Below are positions 15,122 through 24,262 of a stretch of 64,000 nt of DNA, in pieces. The position numbers were made by a program, and so were the translations under genes. Each line of letters starts with the position of its first letter. The stretch's first letter is position 1. Source of the stretch: Halodesulfovibrio marinisediminis DSM 17456 (lineage in GTDB: Bacteria; Desulfobacterota; Desulfovibrionia; Desulfovibrionales; Desulfovibrionaceae); NCBI RefSeq assembly GCF_900129975.1, contig NZ_FSRG01000003.1:186001-250000 (forward strand), read 5' to 3'. A model generated the notes under the pieces. That model saw nothing but the letters and a program-made list of their open reading frames with translations. It was not told where the DNA came from and searched no databases.

Positions 15122-16470
15122 GTGTCTCCTGCCTTTTCAGCAATGAGAGTGTGTCTTGTGGCTTTGGTAACAGTTACTGGAAGAATTTTTCCTGTAACAT
15201 CCTCACCTGCTGGCAGTGTAACGATCACCAACTGACCATATACATCCCGACCTTGCCATGACACGCCCTCGGTTCCGGGACGCCTGCTGACTCCTTCGAA
15301 AAGAATGTCCAGTTTTTTACCTACCATAGATTGCAGGATGCGTTCAGTATTATCAGTCTGCCATGCTTGATAGCGTGCAAGACGGTCCTGCATGACCTTC
15401 TTGTCTACTTTATTTGGAAGCATTTCTGCTTTTGTACCTGGACGGTCGGAGTAGTTGAAAGAGAAGCTCTGGGCGTAGTCTGCAATTTTAGCAACACGCA
15501 TGGTTTCAAGGAAGTCTTCTTCAGTCTCACCAGGGAAGCCGATGATCATATCAGTGGTTAACTGGATGTCAGGACGGACAGCTTTCAGCTTATCAACAAT
15601 AGTGAGGTACTTTTTCACATCGTACTTGCGCCCCATTTTTTTCAAAATGGCATCGGAGCCGGACTGAAGCGGCAGGTGAAGGCGTGGACAGAGAACATCG
15701 AGTTCACCGAATGCCTTGATAACTTCATCGGCAATATCTTTAGGATGTGATGTGACAAAGCGTAGACGCTTGAGACCGTCCAGCTCTGCAATTTTGTACA
15801 GCAGTTCAGTGAAAGAAGTACCGTCTCCATGGCTGTCTTGTCCAAAGGAGTTCACGTTCTGGCCGAGCAGGGTGATTTCTTTGGTGCCGCGGGCGAGCAA
15901 CGTTTTACACTCATCAATGATAGCCTGTGTCGGACGGGATTTCTGGCGCCCACGAGTGTACGGAACAATGCAGTACGCACAGAAGTTGTCGCAGCCGGTC
16001 ATGATGTTAACGAAGCTGGAAACTGGGGCTGTCTCAGAATCTTCCCAGTTTCCGTCGCGATCTGGATACTCTTCAGAGAAATCAAGCAGGCTCATGCGCA
16101 GGGACGGGTCTTCTACAAGACGGTCAAGAGCCTGTGGAGCAGAAGAAAGTCCATCAGTACCAAAAACAAGGCGTACCTGTTTGAACCGTTTAAAGAATCC
16201 ACGGCCTACTTGTTGCGCAACACAACCGCCAACTGCGACGATAATGTCTTCGCGACCTTTGGTCATAACATTGATACGCCCAAGAAGGCTGTATACTTTC
16301 TGCTCAGGCTTTTCTCGAACAGAGCATGTGTTTACGATGAAGACAGAAGCATCTTCCGGATTTTCGCATTCCGTAAAGCCTCTGGATTCAAGGGTACGTT
16401 TCAGCCAGTCAGAGTCATTGACGTTCATTTGACAGCCAAACGTCATTATATGAAATTTACGTTCAATCAT
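15115..16470 (-). CDS. miaB: MiaB tRNA methylthiotransferase
   Basis: A 451-residue radical SAM enzyme that adds a methylthio group to i6A37 of tRNA. Domains: N-terminal UPF0004 domain with cluster cysteines (C13 in FGCQMN, C49 in NTCSVRE, C83 in GGCVAQ), the radical SAM core with CDNFCAYC near 160-167, and a C-terminal TRAM domain (about 375-445). Length and motifs are those of MiaB rather than RimO or MtaB (FGCQMNVNDSD is a MiaB signature). The ribosome binding site is weak. It precedes the BFN-domain gene with an overlapping stop and start. Confidence 0.95.
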   Translation of the reverse strand: MIERKFHIMTFGCQMNVNDSDWLKRTLESRGFTECENPEDASVFIVNTCSVREKPEQKVYSLLGRINVMTKGREDIIVAVGGCVAQQVGRGFFKRFKQVRLVFGTDGLSSAPQALDRLVEDPSLRMSLLDFSEEYPDRDGNWEDSETAPVSSFVNIMTGCDNFCAYCIVPYTRGRQKSRPTQAIIDECKTLLARGTKEITLLGQNVNSFGQDSHGDGTSFTELLYKIAELDGLKRLRFVTSHPKDIADEVIKAFGELDVLCPRLHLPLQSGSDAILKKMGRKYDVKKYLTIVDKLKAVRPDIQLTTDMIIGFPGETEEDFLETMRVAKIADYAQSFSFNYSDRPGTKAEMLPNKVDKKVMQDRLARYQAWQTDNTERILQSMVGKKLDILFEGVSRRPGTEGVSWQGRDVYGQLVIVTLPAGEDVTGKILPVTVTKATRHTLIAEKAGDTW

Positions 16471-16513
16471 AAAAATATCTCATTATCGCCTGCAGGTGCA
16501 GGCGGGGAGTGTT

Positions 16514-16756
16514 CTACTGAGGAGAGTCTGTATTGTTATCTTTGCGGAACATTTCCGGTACCGGTTCGCCAGGTGCACGCATTCCGCCAATGGCAAAAAG
16601 CGCCATAGGAATTATTAGGCACAAAATTCCCCAGAAAAAAGGGTTGCGTCCTTTTTTGTGAGCAAGGGCTGCGCCGATGATTCCTGCAATAGACCAGATA
16701 ATAAACATGTAAATATATCCGGTATTGGAAAAATCAAGTGCCAGCATATCGTTCAT
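16514..16756 (-). CDS. Small two-helix membrane protein, unknown
   Basis: An 80-residue protein with two hydrophobic helices (about 14-33 and 39-59) linked by a basic loop AHKKGRNPFFWG, followed by a short polar tail. The AxxKGRNxFxWGIL pattern occurs in small membrane proteins of unknown role. GGAGAG stands before the ATG. It ends 43 bases upstream of miaB on the same strand and is probably co-transcribed with it. Confidence 0.72.
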   Translation of the reverse strand: MNDMLALDFSNTGYIYMFIIWSIAGIIGAALAHKKGRNPFFWGILCLIIPMALFAIGGMRAPGEPVPEMFRKDNNTDSPQ

Positions 16757-17014
16757 GACAGCTCTCCGTAAAAAGTATCGTTACCGCGTGAATGCGGTGA
16801 GTATCAATACGGTATAACAGTAGTGGGTGCAAGTGAAGTAAGTGGTATTTCCTATTGGCATAGTAGGAAATAGGCGATACGTTGAACGTGTATATTTCTT
16901 TATTTTCAGTAGGGTATCTGCACTAAAACTGGTGATTCTAGAGCAACACAGGGTGCTACCTGCTAATGACTATTTGTTTCACCAATCACATTACGCAAGT
17001 TGGAGGAGAACATT

Positions 17015-17218
17015 ATGGCAACATTAAAAGTATCCGGAATGAAGGGACCTGATTGTGCTGCTACTATTTCTGAAGTTGTAAAAACTGTTGATGGAATTGA
17101 AGTAGTGAACGTGAACTATGCTACAGGTGAAGTAACCTATGGCCCAACAGAGTGTGTTGACCCTGACCTCATTGAAGAGATGATTAAAGAAGCTGGCTAT
17201 GAGCCAGAGGATAGCTAG
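17015..17218 (+). CDS. HMA-domain protein with incomplete metal motif
   Basis: A 67-residue protein with the fold pattern of a heavy-metal-associated (copper chaperone) domain: LKVSGM at 4-9, then VKTVDGIEVVNVNYATGEVTY and IKEAGYEPED at the end. The canonical GMxCxxC motif reads GMKGPDC: the first Cys is Gly (G11) and only C14 remains. Copper binding as in normal chaperones is therefore doubtful; dimeric binding or another role is possible. GGAGGAGA precedes the ATG at 17015. It is monocistronic, ending at a strong terminator. Confidence 0.85.
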   Translation: MATLKVSGMKGPDCAATISEVVKTVDGIEVVNVNYATGEVTYGPTECVDPDLIEEMIKEAGYEPEDS

Positions 17219-17249
17219 TTTCGAATATTAGTTTTTGATTTAATGGAAA

Positions 17250-17283
17250 AGGCTTAGAAGGAAAAGCTTCTAAGCCTTTTTTT
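17250..17283 (+). terminator. Terminator after the HMA-domain gene
   Basis: An 11-bp stem (17250-17260 with 17267-17277) followed by a T run, 31 bases after the stop. Confidence 0.93.
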
Positions 17284-17382
17284 GCGGGTCCCAAAGAATG
17301 TAGTTTGTTCCGTCAGCCTGCGGGCGGGAACAGTTTTATTATCTTTCGATGTTAGAAAGAAAAGTCGTAATCACGGGGGCGG

Positions 17383-17862
17383 CTATAGCTTTGTGTACAT
17401 GTTTTGTAATCTGATTAGATGGAGCCTTTCTTCTTGAATGCATTCCCGAACAGCTTCTTTTTCAGAGTCCGGCACAAAGGATTCCATTTCAACGAAAAAT
17501 AGGATGCTGTCCTTTTCAAAGCTCATTGCCATTCTTATGGCCTCTTTTTCGTCTTCCATGGCAGCCATACGTCTTTCAACTGCTTGGTCGGAGAAAAGAG
17601 CGTGGGATTCTATCAGTCCTTGAATGTAAGAACCGTACTCTTCGTTAGTAGCCCATGCAGGAAGTTCAATTTCCCCAAGTCTGTCTTGAAGGGATTGGAA
17701 AATTTTTTGGTGCTTCGTTTCCTCAACTGCTAAGTAATGGAAAAGTTCGCAAGTCTCAGGAGTCTGGGCGGCCTTTTCCAAACGTAGATAAAATTCTCGG
17801 CCTTTCTTTTCTATTTCCACTGCAAACTTGGCTATTTCATTAGCTCGGAAAAAACTCGCCAT
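17383..17862 (-). CDS. Ferritin-like (rubrerythrin-type) diiron protein
   Basis: A 159-residue four-helix protein. Diiron ligand motifs are visible: EIEKKGREFY near 17-26, EETKHQKIF near 47-55, a central EDEKEAIRMA helix near 103-112, and EERLHLIRL near 147-155. It lacks a rubredoxin domain. Members of this group store iron or scavenge peroxide and oxygen in anaerobes. GGAGA precedes the ATG. It is transcribed alone. The long upstream gap 17863-18146 probably holds its promoter, but no operator was recognised. Confidence 0.87.
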   Translation of the reverse strand: MASFFRANEIAKFAVEIEKKGREFYLRLEKAAQTPETCELFHYLAVEETKHQKIFQSLQDRLGEIELPAWATNEEYGSYIQGLIESHALFSDQAVERRMAAMEDEKEAIRMAMSFEKDSILFFVEMESFVPDSEKEAVRECIQEERLHLIRLQNMYTKL

Positions 17863-18146
17863 GGTATCTCCTTATGTTGGATGTTGTGTGATATGAGTAG
17901 TTTAGCGCTAAGTTTAAATTATAATTCACTGGGTAACTAACATTATTTGCACAGGAAAAGTTTGTATCGTCAATGTATATGTATTTCCTGTCATTGTTGC
18001 ACTGTTCTGCGAATTATTCTTTTGCTGAATAGTTAGGTGGTTTCGCCGTGACGTGTTGGCTGGTTGGAGTCAGCCGTGGAAACAAGCCTTATAGTATAAC
18101 ATTTGATCGTTTAACCTAGCTCCATAACTGGTGCTTACTTCGCTGT
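17863..18146. other. Intergenic stretch without a recognised gene
   Basis: AT-rich DNA between the ferritin-like gene and the PfkB-gene terminator. It presumably carries the promoter of the leftward ferritin-like gene. I see no convincing reading frame, RNA gene or repeat. Confidence 0.5.
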
Positions 18147-18185
18147 AAAAAAAAGAGGATGCGACTTGGTTAGTCGCATCCTCTT
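18147..18185 (-). terminator. Terminator of the PfkB/cutA transcript
   Basis: A 14-bp perfect stem (18153-18166 with 18172-18185), five-base loop; on the minus strand it is followed by a T run. It lies about 100 bases beyond the kinase stop. Confidence 0.9.
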
Positions 18186-18281
18186 AAAAAAATGAGAAAG
18201 CAAACGGTTATGAGTGTGCTTTTTCAAAAAATTATCTGAGCCGTCCGAAATATGAGAAATCGGCGACTACATTATATGAGC

Positions 18282-19208
18282 TTAAGCGCCGAATGCCTCA
18301 GCATAGCGAGCGTCAAATTCTTCCTGTGTGAAGGTGTGTTCACGGGTTCCGTAGTGTTCTACACAGAAACTTGCACTCACAGCACCGAGTTTTGCAGCTT
18401 CTTCTACGGACTTACCGTTGATGATACCTTTGAGGAGACCTGCTCGGAATGCATCGCCACAACCGGTTGGGTCTACTACTTTAGTAGGTTTTGCAATACC
18501 AACTTCTACTGGGCTGCCGTTGTCGATACGGGAGCCGTTTTCAGCAAGAGTGGTGATGATGTAGTCACATTTCTTGAGAAGTTTTTCTTTTGAGAGACCG
18601 GTAGCGTTTTTGATGAGCTCAAGTTCGTAGTCATTAGATACGAGCATGTATGCTCCTTCGATGCACTCAAGCATTTCCTCACCGGAGAAGATGGTGATCT
18701 GCTGGCCCGGATCAAAAATGTAGCGAATGCCTTTTTCTCGGAAGTACTTAGGCAGATTCATCATGTCATCTTTGTTGCCCGGTGCAATGATCGCAATGTC
18801 ATTTTCCTTAGAAAGGGTCGGGAACTCGTAGTTACATGGGTGAATCATTGCACCGGGATGGAAACCGGTGATTTGGTTATCGCTCTGGTCTGTTGTAATA
18901 TGAGCACTTGCAGTAAAGAGGTCGTCCACAACGCGGATGCCGTCGAGTGGCAGATTCTGTTCTTCCATCACTTTTTTGTAACGGTCAAAATCCTTACCAA
19001 CGGTGGAAAGAACGGTTGGTTTTTCGCCGAGCATTGCGAGAGAATGGGCAATGTTTCCTGCGGTACCGCCAAGTTTTTCTTCCAGACGTTCGATGAAGAA
19101 GCACACGTTGAGCATGTGAATTTTGTCAGGGAGAATGTGGTCAGCAAATTTGCCGTCGAAGTTCATAATGCGGTCATAGGCGATAGAGCCGAATACATAA
19201 GTTGCCAT
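18282..19208 (-). CDS. PfkB-family kinase, adenosine/ribokinase-like
   Basis: A 308-residue PfkB sugar/nucleoside kinase. It has the N-terminal GSIAYDRIM strand, the GGTAGNIAHSLAMLG substrate motif (about 47-61) and the C-terminal DPTGCGDAFRAG anion-hole motif with catalytic Asp (about 251-262). The sequence resembles bacterial adenosine kinases and nucleoside kinases more than ribokinase or fructokinase, but the substrate cannot be fixed. The ATG at 19208 has AGGAG ten bases upstream; a frame to 19241 overlaps cutA and is less likely. It starts 14 bases after the cutA stop and forms an operon with it. Confidence 0.86.
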   Translation of the reverse strand: MATYVFGSIAYDRIMNFDGKFADHILPDKIHMLNVCFFIERLEEKLGGTAGNIAHSLAMLGEKPTVLSTVGKDFDRYKKVMEEQNLPLDGIRVVDDLFTASAHITTDQSDNQITGFHPGAMIHPCNYEFPTLSKENDIAIIAPGNKDDMMNLPKYFREKGIRYIFDPGQQITIFSGEEMLECIEGAYMLVSNDYELELIKNATGLSKEKLLKKCDYIITTLAENGSRIDNGSPVEVGIAKPTKVVDPTGCGDAFRAGLLKGIINGKSVEEAAKLGAVSASFCVEHYGTREHTFTQEEFDARYAEAFGA

Positions 19209-19221
19209 TGGATTAATGCTC

Positions 19222-19533
19222 CTAGCGGGTTTCGTGTTCAATCCAGGACAAAAAATCAGGATTTCCGCCCGTGATTGGTACAGACAATATACATGGGACG
19301 TCGTAGCTATGGAGTTCTCGTACTCGTTTGGTGAGCGCGGTTACCTTATCTTCCGAGGTCTTTGCAATCAAAACTACTTCATGTGCTGATTGCACTTCGT
19401 TTTCCCAAGTGTAGATTGACTCCACGTTGGGAAAAATGTTGATACATGCGGCGAGGTTTTGTGAGACAAGTTCCTTGCCGATAGACCGTGCTTCTTCAGG
19501 AGTGGGAGCCGTCATATACACGAGAAAAGACAT
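19222..19533 (-). CDS. cutA: CutA-family divalent-ion tolerance protein
   Basis: A 103-residue trimeric CutA1 protein, linked to divalent metal tolerance although its true function is unclear. It has the family features ACINIFPNVESIYTWENEV (about 29-47), VLIAKTSED and LHSYDVPCILSVPI (about 73-86). GGAGA precedes the ATG. It is the first gene of a two-gene operon with the PfkB kinase. Confidence 0.93.
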   Translation of the reverse strand: MSFLVYMTAPTPEEARSIGKELVSQNLAACINIFPNVESIYTWENEVQSAHEVVLIAKTSEDKVTALTKRVRELHSYDVPCILSVPITGGNPDFLSWIEHETR

Positions 19534-19802
19534 GATATCTCCGTTTTTGTTGAAGTGCGTTGAGCAACAGCGCGACAGTACAAAAAGTCATGGATGAGGG
19601 CAATTGTTCAGCGTGCTGTAACTGGAAAAAATGCTGGCAAGTATTGTGAACCTTCGACTTGCAGAGATCACAACTTGCCAAAGCAGCTTTCTGCTGCAAA
19701 ACTGTCAAAAAGTATAACGAGAATTGCATAAGCTGTTGAGTGGTTATTTTACGCCGTTATGTTGAAAAGATAATGATAGCCGATGGCTTTTGCGGAGATG
19801 AA

Positions 19803-20456
19803 ATGCGTAAAAAAGAAAGAGCGCTTGAAATGCTGGCGCGATTACATAAGCGATATCCAACTAAAACTACCCACCTACACTTCACAACAGTTTGGGAACT
19901 CTTTGTAGCTACGGTTTTGTCAGCCCAATGTACTGATGAGCGGGTGAATAAAGTTACACCGATGTTGTTTGAGCGTTGGCCAACCCCTTATGAACTGGCG
20001 GAAGCAGAGGTTCAGGACGTAGAAGAGGTTGTACGTTCCACTGGCTTTTACCGCAATAAGGCAAAGAATATTGTTGCTGCTGCAAAGAGAGTTGTGGAGG
20101 TGTATAACGGAGAAATTCCAAAAACTTCTAAAGAGCTCACCACGCTTGCAGGGGCTGCAAGAAAAACTGCAAACGTTGTTTTGTGGAATGGGTATGGCAT
20201 CAACGAAGGGATTGCGATTGATACCCATGTAAAGCGTATAGTTTTTCGTCTTGGGTTAACAAAAGAAACTAATCCGACCATTGTAGAAAAAGACTTGCTT
20301 CCGTTATTTCCAAGGGAAGAGTGGGGCTTTGTAAATCATATGCTGGTTTCTTTCGGGCGTGATGTATGTATTGCCCGAAGCCCACAATGTGATGTTTGCG
20401 AAATGGAAGAGTTTTGCCCTAAAAAAGGTTTACGCAGTCGTACGGATAAATCTTAA
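19803..20456 (+). CDS. nth: Endonuclease III
   Basis: A 217-residue DNA glycosylase/AP lyase that removes oxidised pyrimidines in base excision repair. Seen: K121 (catalytic, in RKTANVVL), D140 in AIDTHVKR, and a complete [4Fe-4S] motif C189-x6-C196-x2-C199-x5-C205. The helix-hairpin-helix turn reads LAGAARKTA instead of the usual LPGVGRKTA. The start at 19803 has GGAG at correct spacing; the longer frame to 19740 is not needed. It converges with the metallopeptidase-like gene, their ends overlapping by four bases, and no terminator separates them. Confidence 0.93.
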   Translation: MRKKERALEMLARLHKRYPTKTTHLHFTTVWELFVATVLSAQCTDERVNKVTPMLFERWPTPYELAEAEVQDVEEVVRSTGFYRNKAKNIVAAAKRVVEVYNGEIPKTSKELTTLAGAARKTANVVLWNGYGINEGIAIDTHVKRIVFRLGLTKETNPTIVEKDLLPLFPREEWGFVNHMLVSFGRDVCIARSPQCDVCEMEEFCPKKGLRSRTDKS

Positions 20457-21229
20457 TCTGGCAATGGAATGTTGAAAATTTGTTCCCACTGCTTGTGGTA
20501 CTTGCGAAAACGTGGCGGACAGATGGCGTCACTGTTTACAGGTAAGTCGGCGAGTAGCTCTTTGTACTTGTTTGGATTATTGCCGTAGATAAGGCAATTA
20601 ATTTCTTGAACGCGACGGATGTCATTTTTTGTATTGAGGGTGGATTCAGACTCAGTTGCAAGTAGTTGAAATGCCTTGGCTGCACTTGCTGCTATGTCTG
20701 CGCCATTTTCGTATGCGCTGATAAGAAGGATAGCCGAGAGATTGTCTACGGCTCTTTCTTCCATTTTTTCTGCAATTCCTGTTGATTGAGAATATATTAC
20801 GGCATGTCCTAATTCATGGTATATGGCGTGATGTAGTGTGTTTAATGCAGATGTAATGGGATCTTTTTGGTCAATATATTTTTTGGAAGTAAAAAGGTCT
20901 CTTGTGTTGCTGAAAAATTCATAGGGAATTTGAATTTCCAGTTTTCCGTTGTGCAGTACGGTAAAGTGCGGGCCGATTTGCGTGCCGAAGCGTAAGACTA
21001 CGTCTTGCGAAAGTAGATTCCACTCTTCCACAATCTGGGCAACTTCTTCGGCAACTTCAGATTGGTGAATCATACGTGCCGCAGCGACATCTTCCGGTTC
21101 AGGAAGTTCGTACACGATGCGTAATTTTCCTTTGGCAGTCGCAGCTGTTGGGAAAATAATCGCACAACTAGCTAGAAGTACAAAAAAAGCTGCTACGGTA
21201 CGGAACATATAGCCATGATATTTACGCAT
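20453..21229 (-). CDS. Exported DUF4344-like putative metallopeptidase
   Basis: About 258 residues. A hydrophobic N-terminal segment (FRTVAAFFVLLASCAIIFP) ending near ATA acts as signal peptide, so the protein is probably periplasmic. A zinc-peptidase motif HELGHAVIY lies near residues 138-146 and a downstream EERAVDNLSA supplies the likely third ligand; this pattern is that of DUF4344. Upstream starts (21280 or 21325) are possible, but 21325 runs into the metK terminator. No strong ribosome binding site was seen, so the start is uncertain. Substrate unknown. Confidence 0.74.
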   Translation of the reverse strand: MRKYHGYMFRTVAAFFVLLASCAIIFPTAATAKGKLRIVYELPEPEDVAAARMIHQSEVAEEVAQIVEEWNLLSQDVVLRFGTQIGPHFTVLHNGKLEIQIPYEFFSNTRDLFTSKKYIDQKDPITSALNTLHHAIYHELGHAVIYSQSTGIAEKMEERAVDNLSAILLISAYENGADIAASAAKAFQLLATESESTLNTKNDIRRVQEINCLIYGNNPNKYKELLADLPVNSDAICPPRFRKYHKQWEQIFNIPLPD

Positions 21230-21298
21230 ATCGGTACTGTAGCGTGAGTCCTTGTGGATATCAATTTCTATTGCCTTCATTGAGGGTGTGTTAAAATA

Positions 21299-21332
21299 AA
21301 AAAAGGGTGGAGCTTTTGGCTCCACCCTTTTT
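21299..21332 (-). terminator. Terminator after metK
   Basis: A 9-bp GC-rich stem (21305-21313 with 21319-21327) with A/T runs on both sides, 20 bases past the metK stop. Confidence 0.92.
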
Positions 21333-21352
21333 TTATTTTAATATAGCTAGCA

Positions 21353-22525
21353 CTAGATTTTCGCAGCAGTGCGAAGTGCTTCAACCGCGTCGGTTGCTTC
21401 CCAAGCGAATTCAGGAAGTTCACGACCAAAGTGGCCGTAGCATGCTGACTTTTTGTAGATAGGACGTTTGAGGTCAAGAGTCTTGGAGATGCCGTAAGGG
21501 CGAAGGTCAAATACTTCCTTAACAGCTTTAGTGAGGATTTCATCTGGAATTTCAGAAGTACCGAAAGAAGTAGCCAGAACGGATACAGGTTCAGCAACGC
21601 CGATAACGTATGCAATCTGAACTTCACAAGTTGGTGCGAGGCCAGCAGCAACAACGTTTTTAGCGATGTAACGACCCATGTAAGCAGCAGAACGGTCCAC
21701 TTTGGAAGGGTCTTTACCGGAGAATGCGCCACCGCCGTGGTGACCCATGCCGCCGTAGGTATCCTGAATGATTTTACGACCGGTAAGACCGCAGTCACCC
21801 ATAGGGCCGCCGATTACGAAACGACCAGTGGTGTTGATGAAGATACGAGTAGCGCTGTCGATGAGCTCTTCAGGAAGAGTCTTTTTGATAACTTCTTCGC
21901 GGATACCATCAACGATATCGGACTGAGATACGCCGTCGTTGTGCTGGGCGGAAATAACAACAGTGTCGATACGGGTTGGTTTGCCGTCGATGTATTCAAA
22001 AGAAACTTCAGTCTTGCCGTCAGGGCGGAGGAAGTCGAGGTCGTTGTTTTTACGGGCAGCGGTGAGACGCTCGGAAAGTTTATGGGACCAGTAGATAGGA
22101 GCTGGCATAAGGGTAGGAGTTTCGTTACATGCGTAACCAAACATCATGCCCTGGTCACCTGCGCCCTGCTCTTCTGGAGTTGTCTGGTCAACACCCTGTG
22201 CGATGTCTGGAGACTGTTTATCAATAGAGGAGAGAACTGCACAGGTATCAGCGTCAAAGCCCATGTCAGAGCTTGTGTAGCCGATTTCGCGGATAGTGTC
22301 GCGAACGATGGAAGGGAAGTCTGCGTAGCCAGTGGTGCTGATTTCGCCAGCAATTACAGCCATACCGGTGGTAACGAGAGTTTCACAAGCAACACGACAT
22401 TCAGGGTCCTGAGCCATGATAGCGTCAAGAATAGCATCAGAAATTGCGTCAGCAACTTTATCAGGGTGGCCTTCAGTCACAGACTCAGAGGTAAAGAGGT
22501 ATTTACCTTTGTTGTTGATCATCAT
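21353..22525 (-). CDS. metK: S-adenosylmethionine synthetase
   Basis: A 390-residue enzyme making S-adenosylmethionine from methionine and ATP in the cytosol. Hallmarks: [20 protein letters not shown] (about 11-30), the [12 protein letters not shown] hexapeptide region (about 122-133) and [19 protein letters not shown] (about 269-287). The length is normal. GAGGAG precedes two adjacent ATG codons, either of which may be used. It lies 13 bases downstream of the DUF502 gene, so it is read as part of a panC-DUF502-metK transcript. No SAM riboswitch is present in front of it. Confidence 0.97.
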   Translation of the reverse strand: MMINNKGKYLFTSESVTEGHPDKVADAISDAILDAIMAQDPECRVACETLVTTGMAVIAGEISTTGYADFPSIVRDTIREIGYTSSDMGFDADTCAVLSSIDKQSPDIAQGVDQTTPEEQGAGDQGMMFGYACNETPTLMPAPIYWSHKLSERLTAARKNNDLDFLRPDGKTEVSFEYIDGKPTRIDTVVISAQHNDGVSQSDIVDGIREEVIKKTLPEELIDSATRIFINTTGRFVIGGPMGDCGLTGRKIIQDTYGGMGHHGGGAFSGKDPSKVDRSAAYMGRYIAKNVVAAGLAPTCEVQIAYVIGVAEPVSVLATSFGTSEIPDEILTKAVKEVFDLRPYGISKTLDLKRPIYKKSACYGHFGRELPEFAWEATDAVEALRTAAKI

Positions 22526-22538
22526 TATGGAAGCTCCT

Positions 22539-23228
22539 CTATTCAGATGATGTGTTTGTGATTAAATTTTTGTTATCTTTCAACTCTGGCGATTCAGGAT
22601 TAAGTATGCCGCCTGAGATGAGAATTTTAAAAGCGTCTTCGACGGAGAGATCAAGTTTGATAGTGTCCTCTACAGGAACCATTAGATAAAAACCGGAAGT
22701 AGGGTTTGGTGTTGTGGGAACAAAGATGTTCAGCACATTTTCCTTTGTCTTCCGTTGAATCTCACCGACAGCGACACCGGTAACAAACGCTAGGGCATAC
22801 AAGCCCGGGCGTGGGTATTCAATAAGAACAACTTGCTTAAACTCTTTTGCAGGACTTTTAAAGACGCTAATGAAAAGTTGATTTGTAGCAGCATAAAACC
22901 GGTTTATTCCCGGTAACTTAAGGATCGCCTTTTCAATAGCTCGTGCGATAGCTTTACCCACATAGTTGCGGACCAGTAAGCCGGTAGTCAGCAAAATGAT
23001 AAACACAAGTATGATGCCGGTTCCGGTTTCGGGAATTCCTATATGTTCAGGAAGTCTCATGGGGTCCGGAACCCATTTCCATGCGTTATCTGCCCATCGT
23101 AGCAGGGTTCGCAGGATGAAGACTGTTACGACTATAGGCGCAAGAAAAAGAAAACCGGCAATAAGGTTACCACGTAAAAAGTGTTTTATTTTCTGCCAAG
23201 GTGTTCGTTTTTCCGGCGTTGCAGTCAT
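22539..23228 (-). CDS. DUF502 family inner-membrane protein
   Basis: A 229-residue protein with two N-terminal membrane helices (about 21-45 and 71-91) and a conserved soluble part. The segments [34 protein letters not shown] and [19 protein letters not shown] are typical of DUF502. The role is unknown. GGAGA precedes the ATG at 23228, which excludes the longer frame. It is located between panC (11 bases upstream) and metK. Confidence 0.9.
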   Translation of the reverse strand: MTATPEKRTPWQKIKHFLRGNLIAGFLFLAPIVVTVFILRTLLRWADNAWKWVPDPMRLPEHIGIPETGTGIILVFIILLTTGLLVRNYVGKAIARAIEKAILKLPGINRFYAATNQLFISVFKSPAKEFKQVVLIEYPRPGLYALAFVTGVAVGEIQRKTKENVLNIFVPTTPNPTSGFYLMVPVEDTIKLDLSVEDAFKILISGGILNPESPELKDNKNLITNTSSE

Positions 23229-23239
23229 GCGTTCTCCAT

Positions 23240-24088
23240 TTACAGGTAGAATGGCCAGTTGTCTAACAGTCTTGCTTTTCCAACATACACGGCTACGGCA
23301 CACCGTGCTTTATCGGTAATTGTTGTGACCGGTTCAATCGAATCCGGATCAATAAATTCTAAATAATCTTCTTTTCCTAGTGGCAGGTGCTCTTTCCAGT
23401 AGCTACGGATGACAGCCTTAAGCTTTTCAACATCACGTTCACCTTGTTTAAAAGCCTCAGCGCCGGCTTGGATACCAGCATTAAGATGCTTGGCTTGTGC
23501 CCGTTCCTCCTGTGTGAGGTATGCGTTTCGGGAGCTCATGGCAAGGCCGTCTTCTTCACGAATGAGCGGACCATTAATAATGGTGGTCGGAAGGTTCAAG
23601 TCGCGTGTGAGACGGCGGATAATTGCAAGCTGTTGCCAATCTTTTTCGCCGAACACAGCATATTCCGGCAGGGTGAGTATCAGCAGTTTTGTAACTACGG
23701 TTGATACGCCCCTGAAGTGTGTAGGACGGGTAACAGAACACAGTCCCTTGGCAAGCTGTGGAACCTCTACCCAGGTTGCATGATCTTCAGCATACATGCT
23801 TCCCTTTTTAGGGATAAAAAGAATATCTGCACCCAATGCACGGGCGTCGTTTGCATCGCCTTCGTGATCGCTCGGGTAAGCATCAAGGTCTTCGTTAGCT
23901 CCGAACTGTGTAGGGTTTACAAAGAGACTGACAATTAGCTTGTCAGACTTCTCACGGGCAATTTTCATAAGGTTTTTATGGCCTTCGTGGAAGTAGCCCA
24001 TGGTTGGAACAAGACCAACCTTGACGCCTTCACAGCGCCATTGGAGACAAATTTTTTGTAGTTCAGCAGGTGATGTGATTATTTGCAT
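23240..24088 (-). CDS. panC: Pantothenate synthetase
   Basis: A 282-residue ligase joining pantoate and beta-alanine with ATP, on the route to coenzyme A. Motifs: VPTMGYFHEGH (HIGH-like, about 26-36), SLFVNPTQFGANED (about 56-69), FGEKDWQQ (about 149-156) and IREEDGLAMSSRNAYL (about 180-195, KMSKS-like). The ribosome binding site is weak. It is the first gene of the panC-DUF502-metK run. panB and panD are not in the window. Confidence 0.96.
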   Translation of the reverse strand: MQIITSPAELQKICLQWRCEGVKVGLVPTMGYFHEGHKNLMKIAREKSDKLIVSLFVNPTQFGANEDLDAYPSDHEGDANDARALGADILFIPKKGSMYAEDHATWVEVPQLAKGLCSVTRPTHFRGVSTVVTKLLILTLPEYAVFGEKDWQQLAIIRRLTRDLNLPTTIINGPLIREEDGLAMSSRNAYLTQEERAQAKHLNAGIQAGAEAFKQGERDVEKLKAVIRSYWKEHLPLGKEDYLEFIDPDSIEPVTTITDKARCAVAVYVGKARLLDNWPFYL

Positions 24089-24262
24089 ATCAATTTATCC
24101 AGATATATTTGAGAAGGTAATATACGCATCGTAATAACTTGTCTAGCTAAAAAAGGAAGAAAGGATATTATAGTTCGCTGTGGTTAGGGCTCTTGCTAGT
24201 GTAAATCGTTTGTGTCACACCTGACCCTGTAAATGCTTTTTAGAGAGAGGACATACTGCCCG

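Noticed and set aside
22526-22538. Possible SAM riboswitch before metK
   Set aside because: Only 13 bases separate metK from the upstream gene, so there is no room for one.
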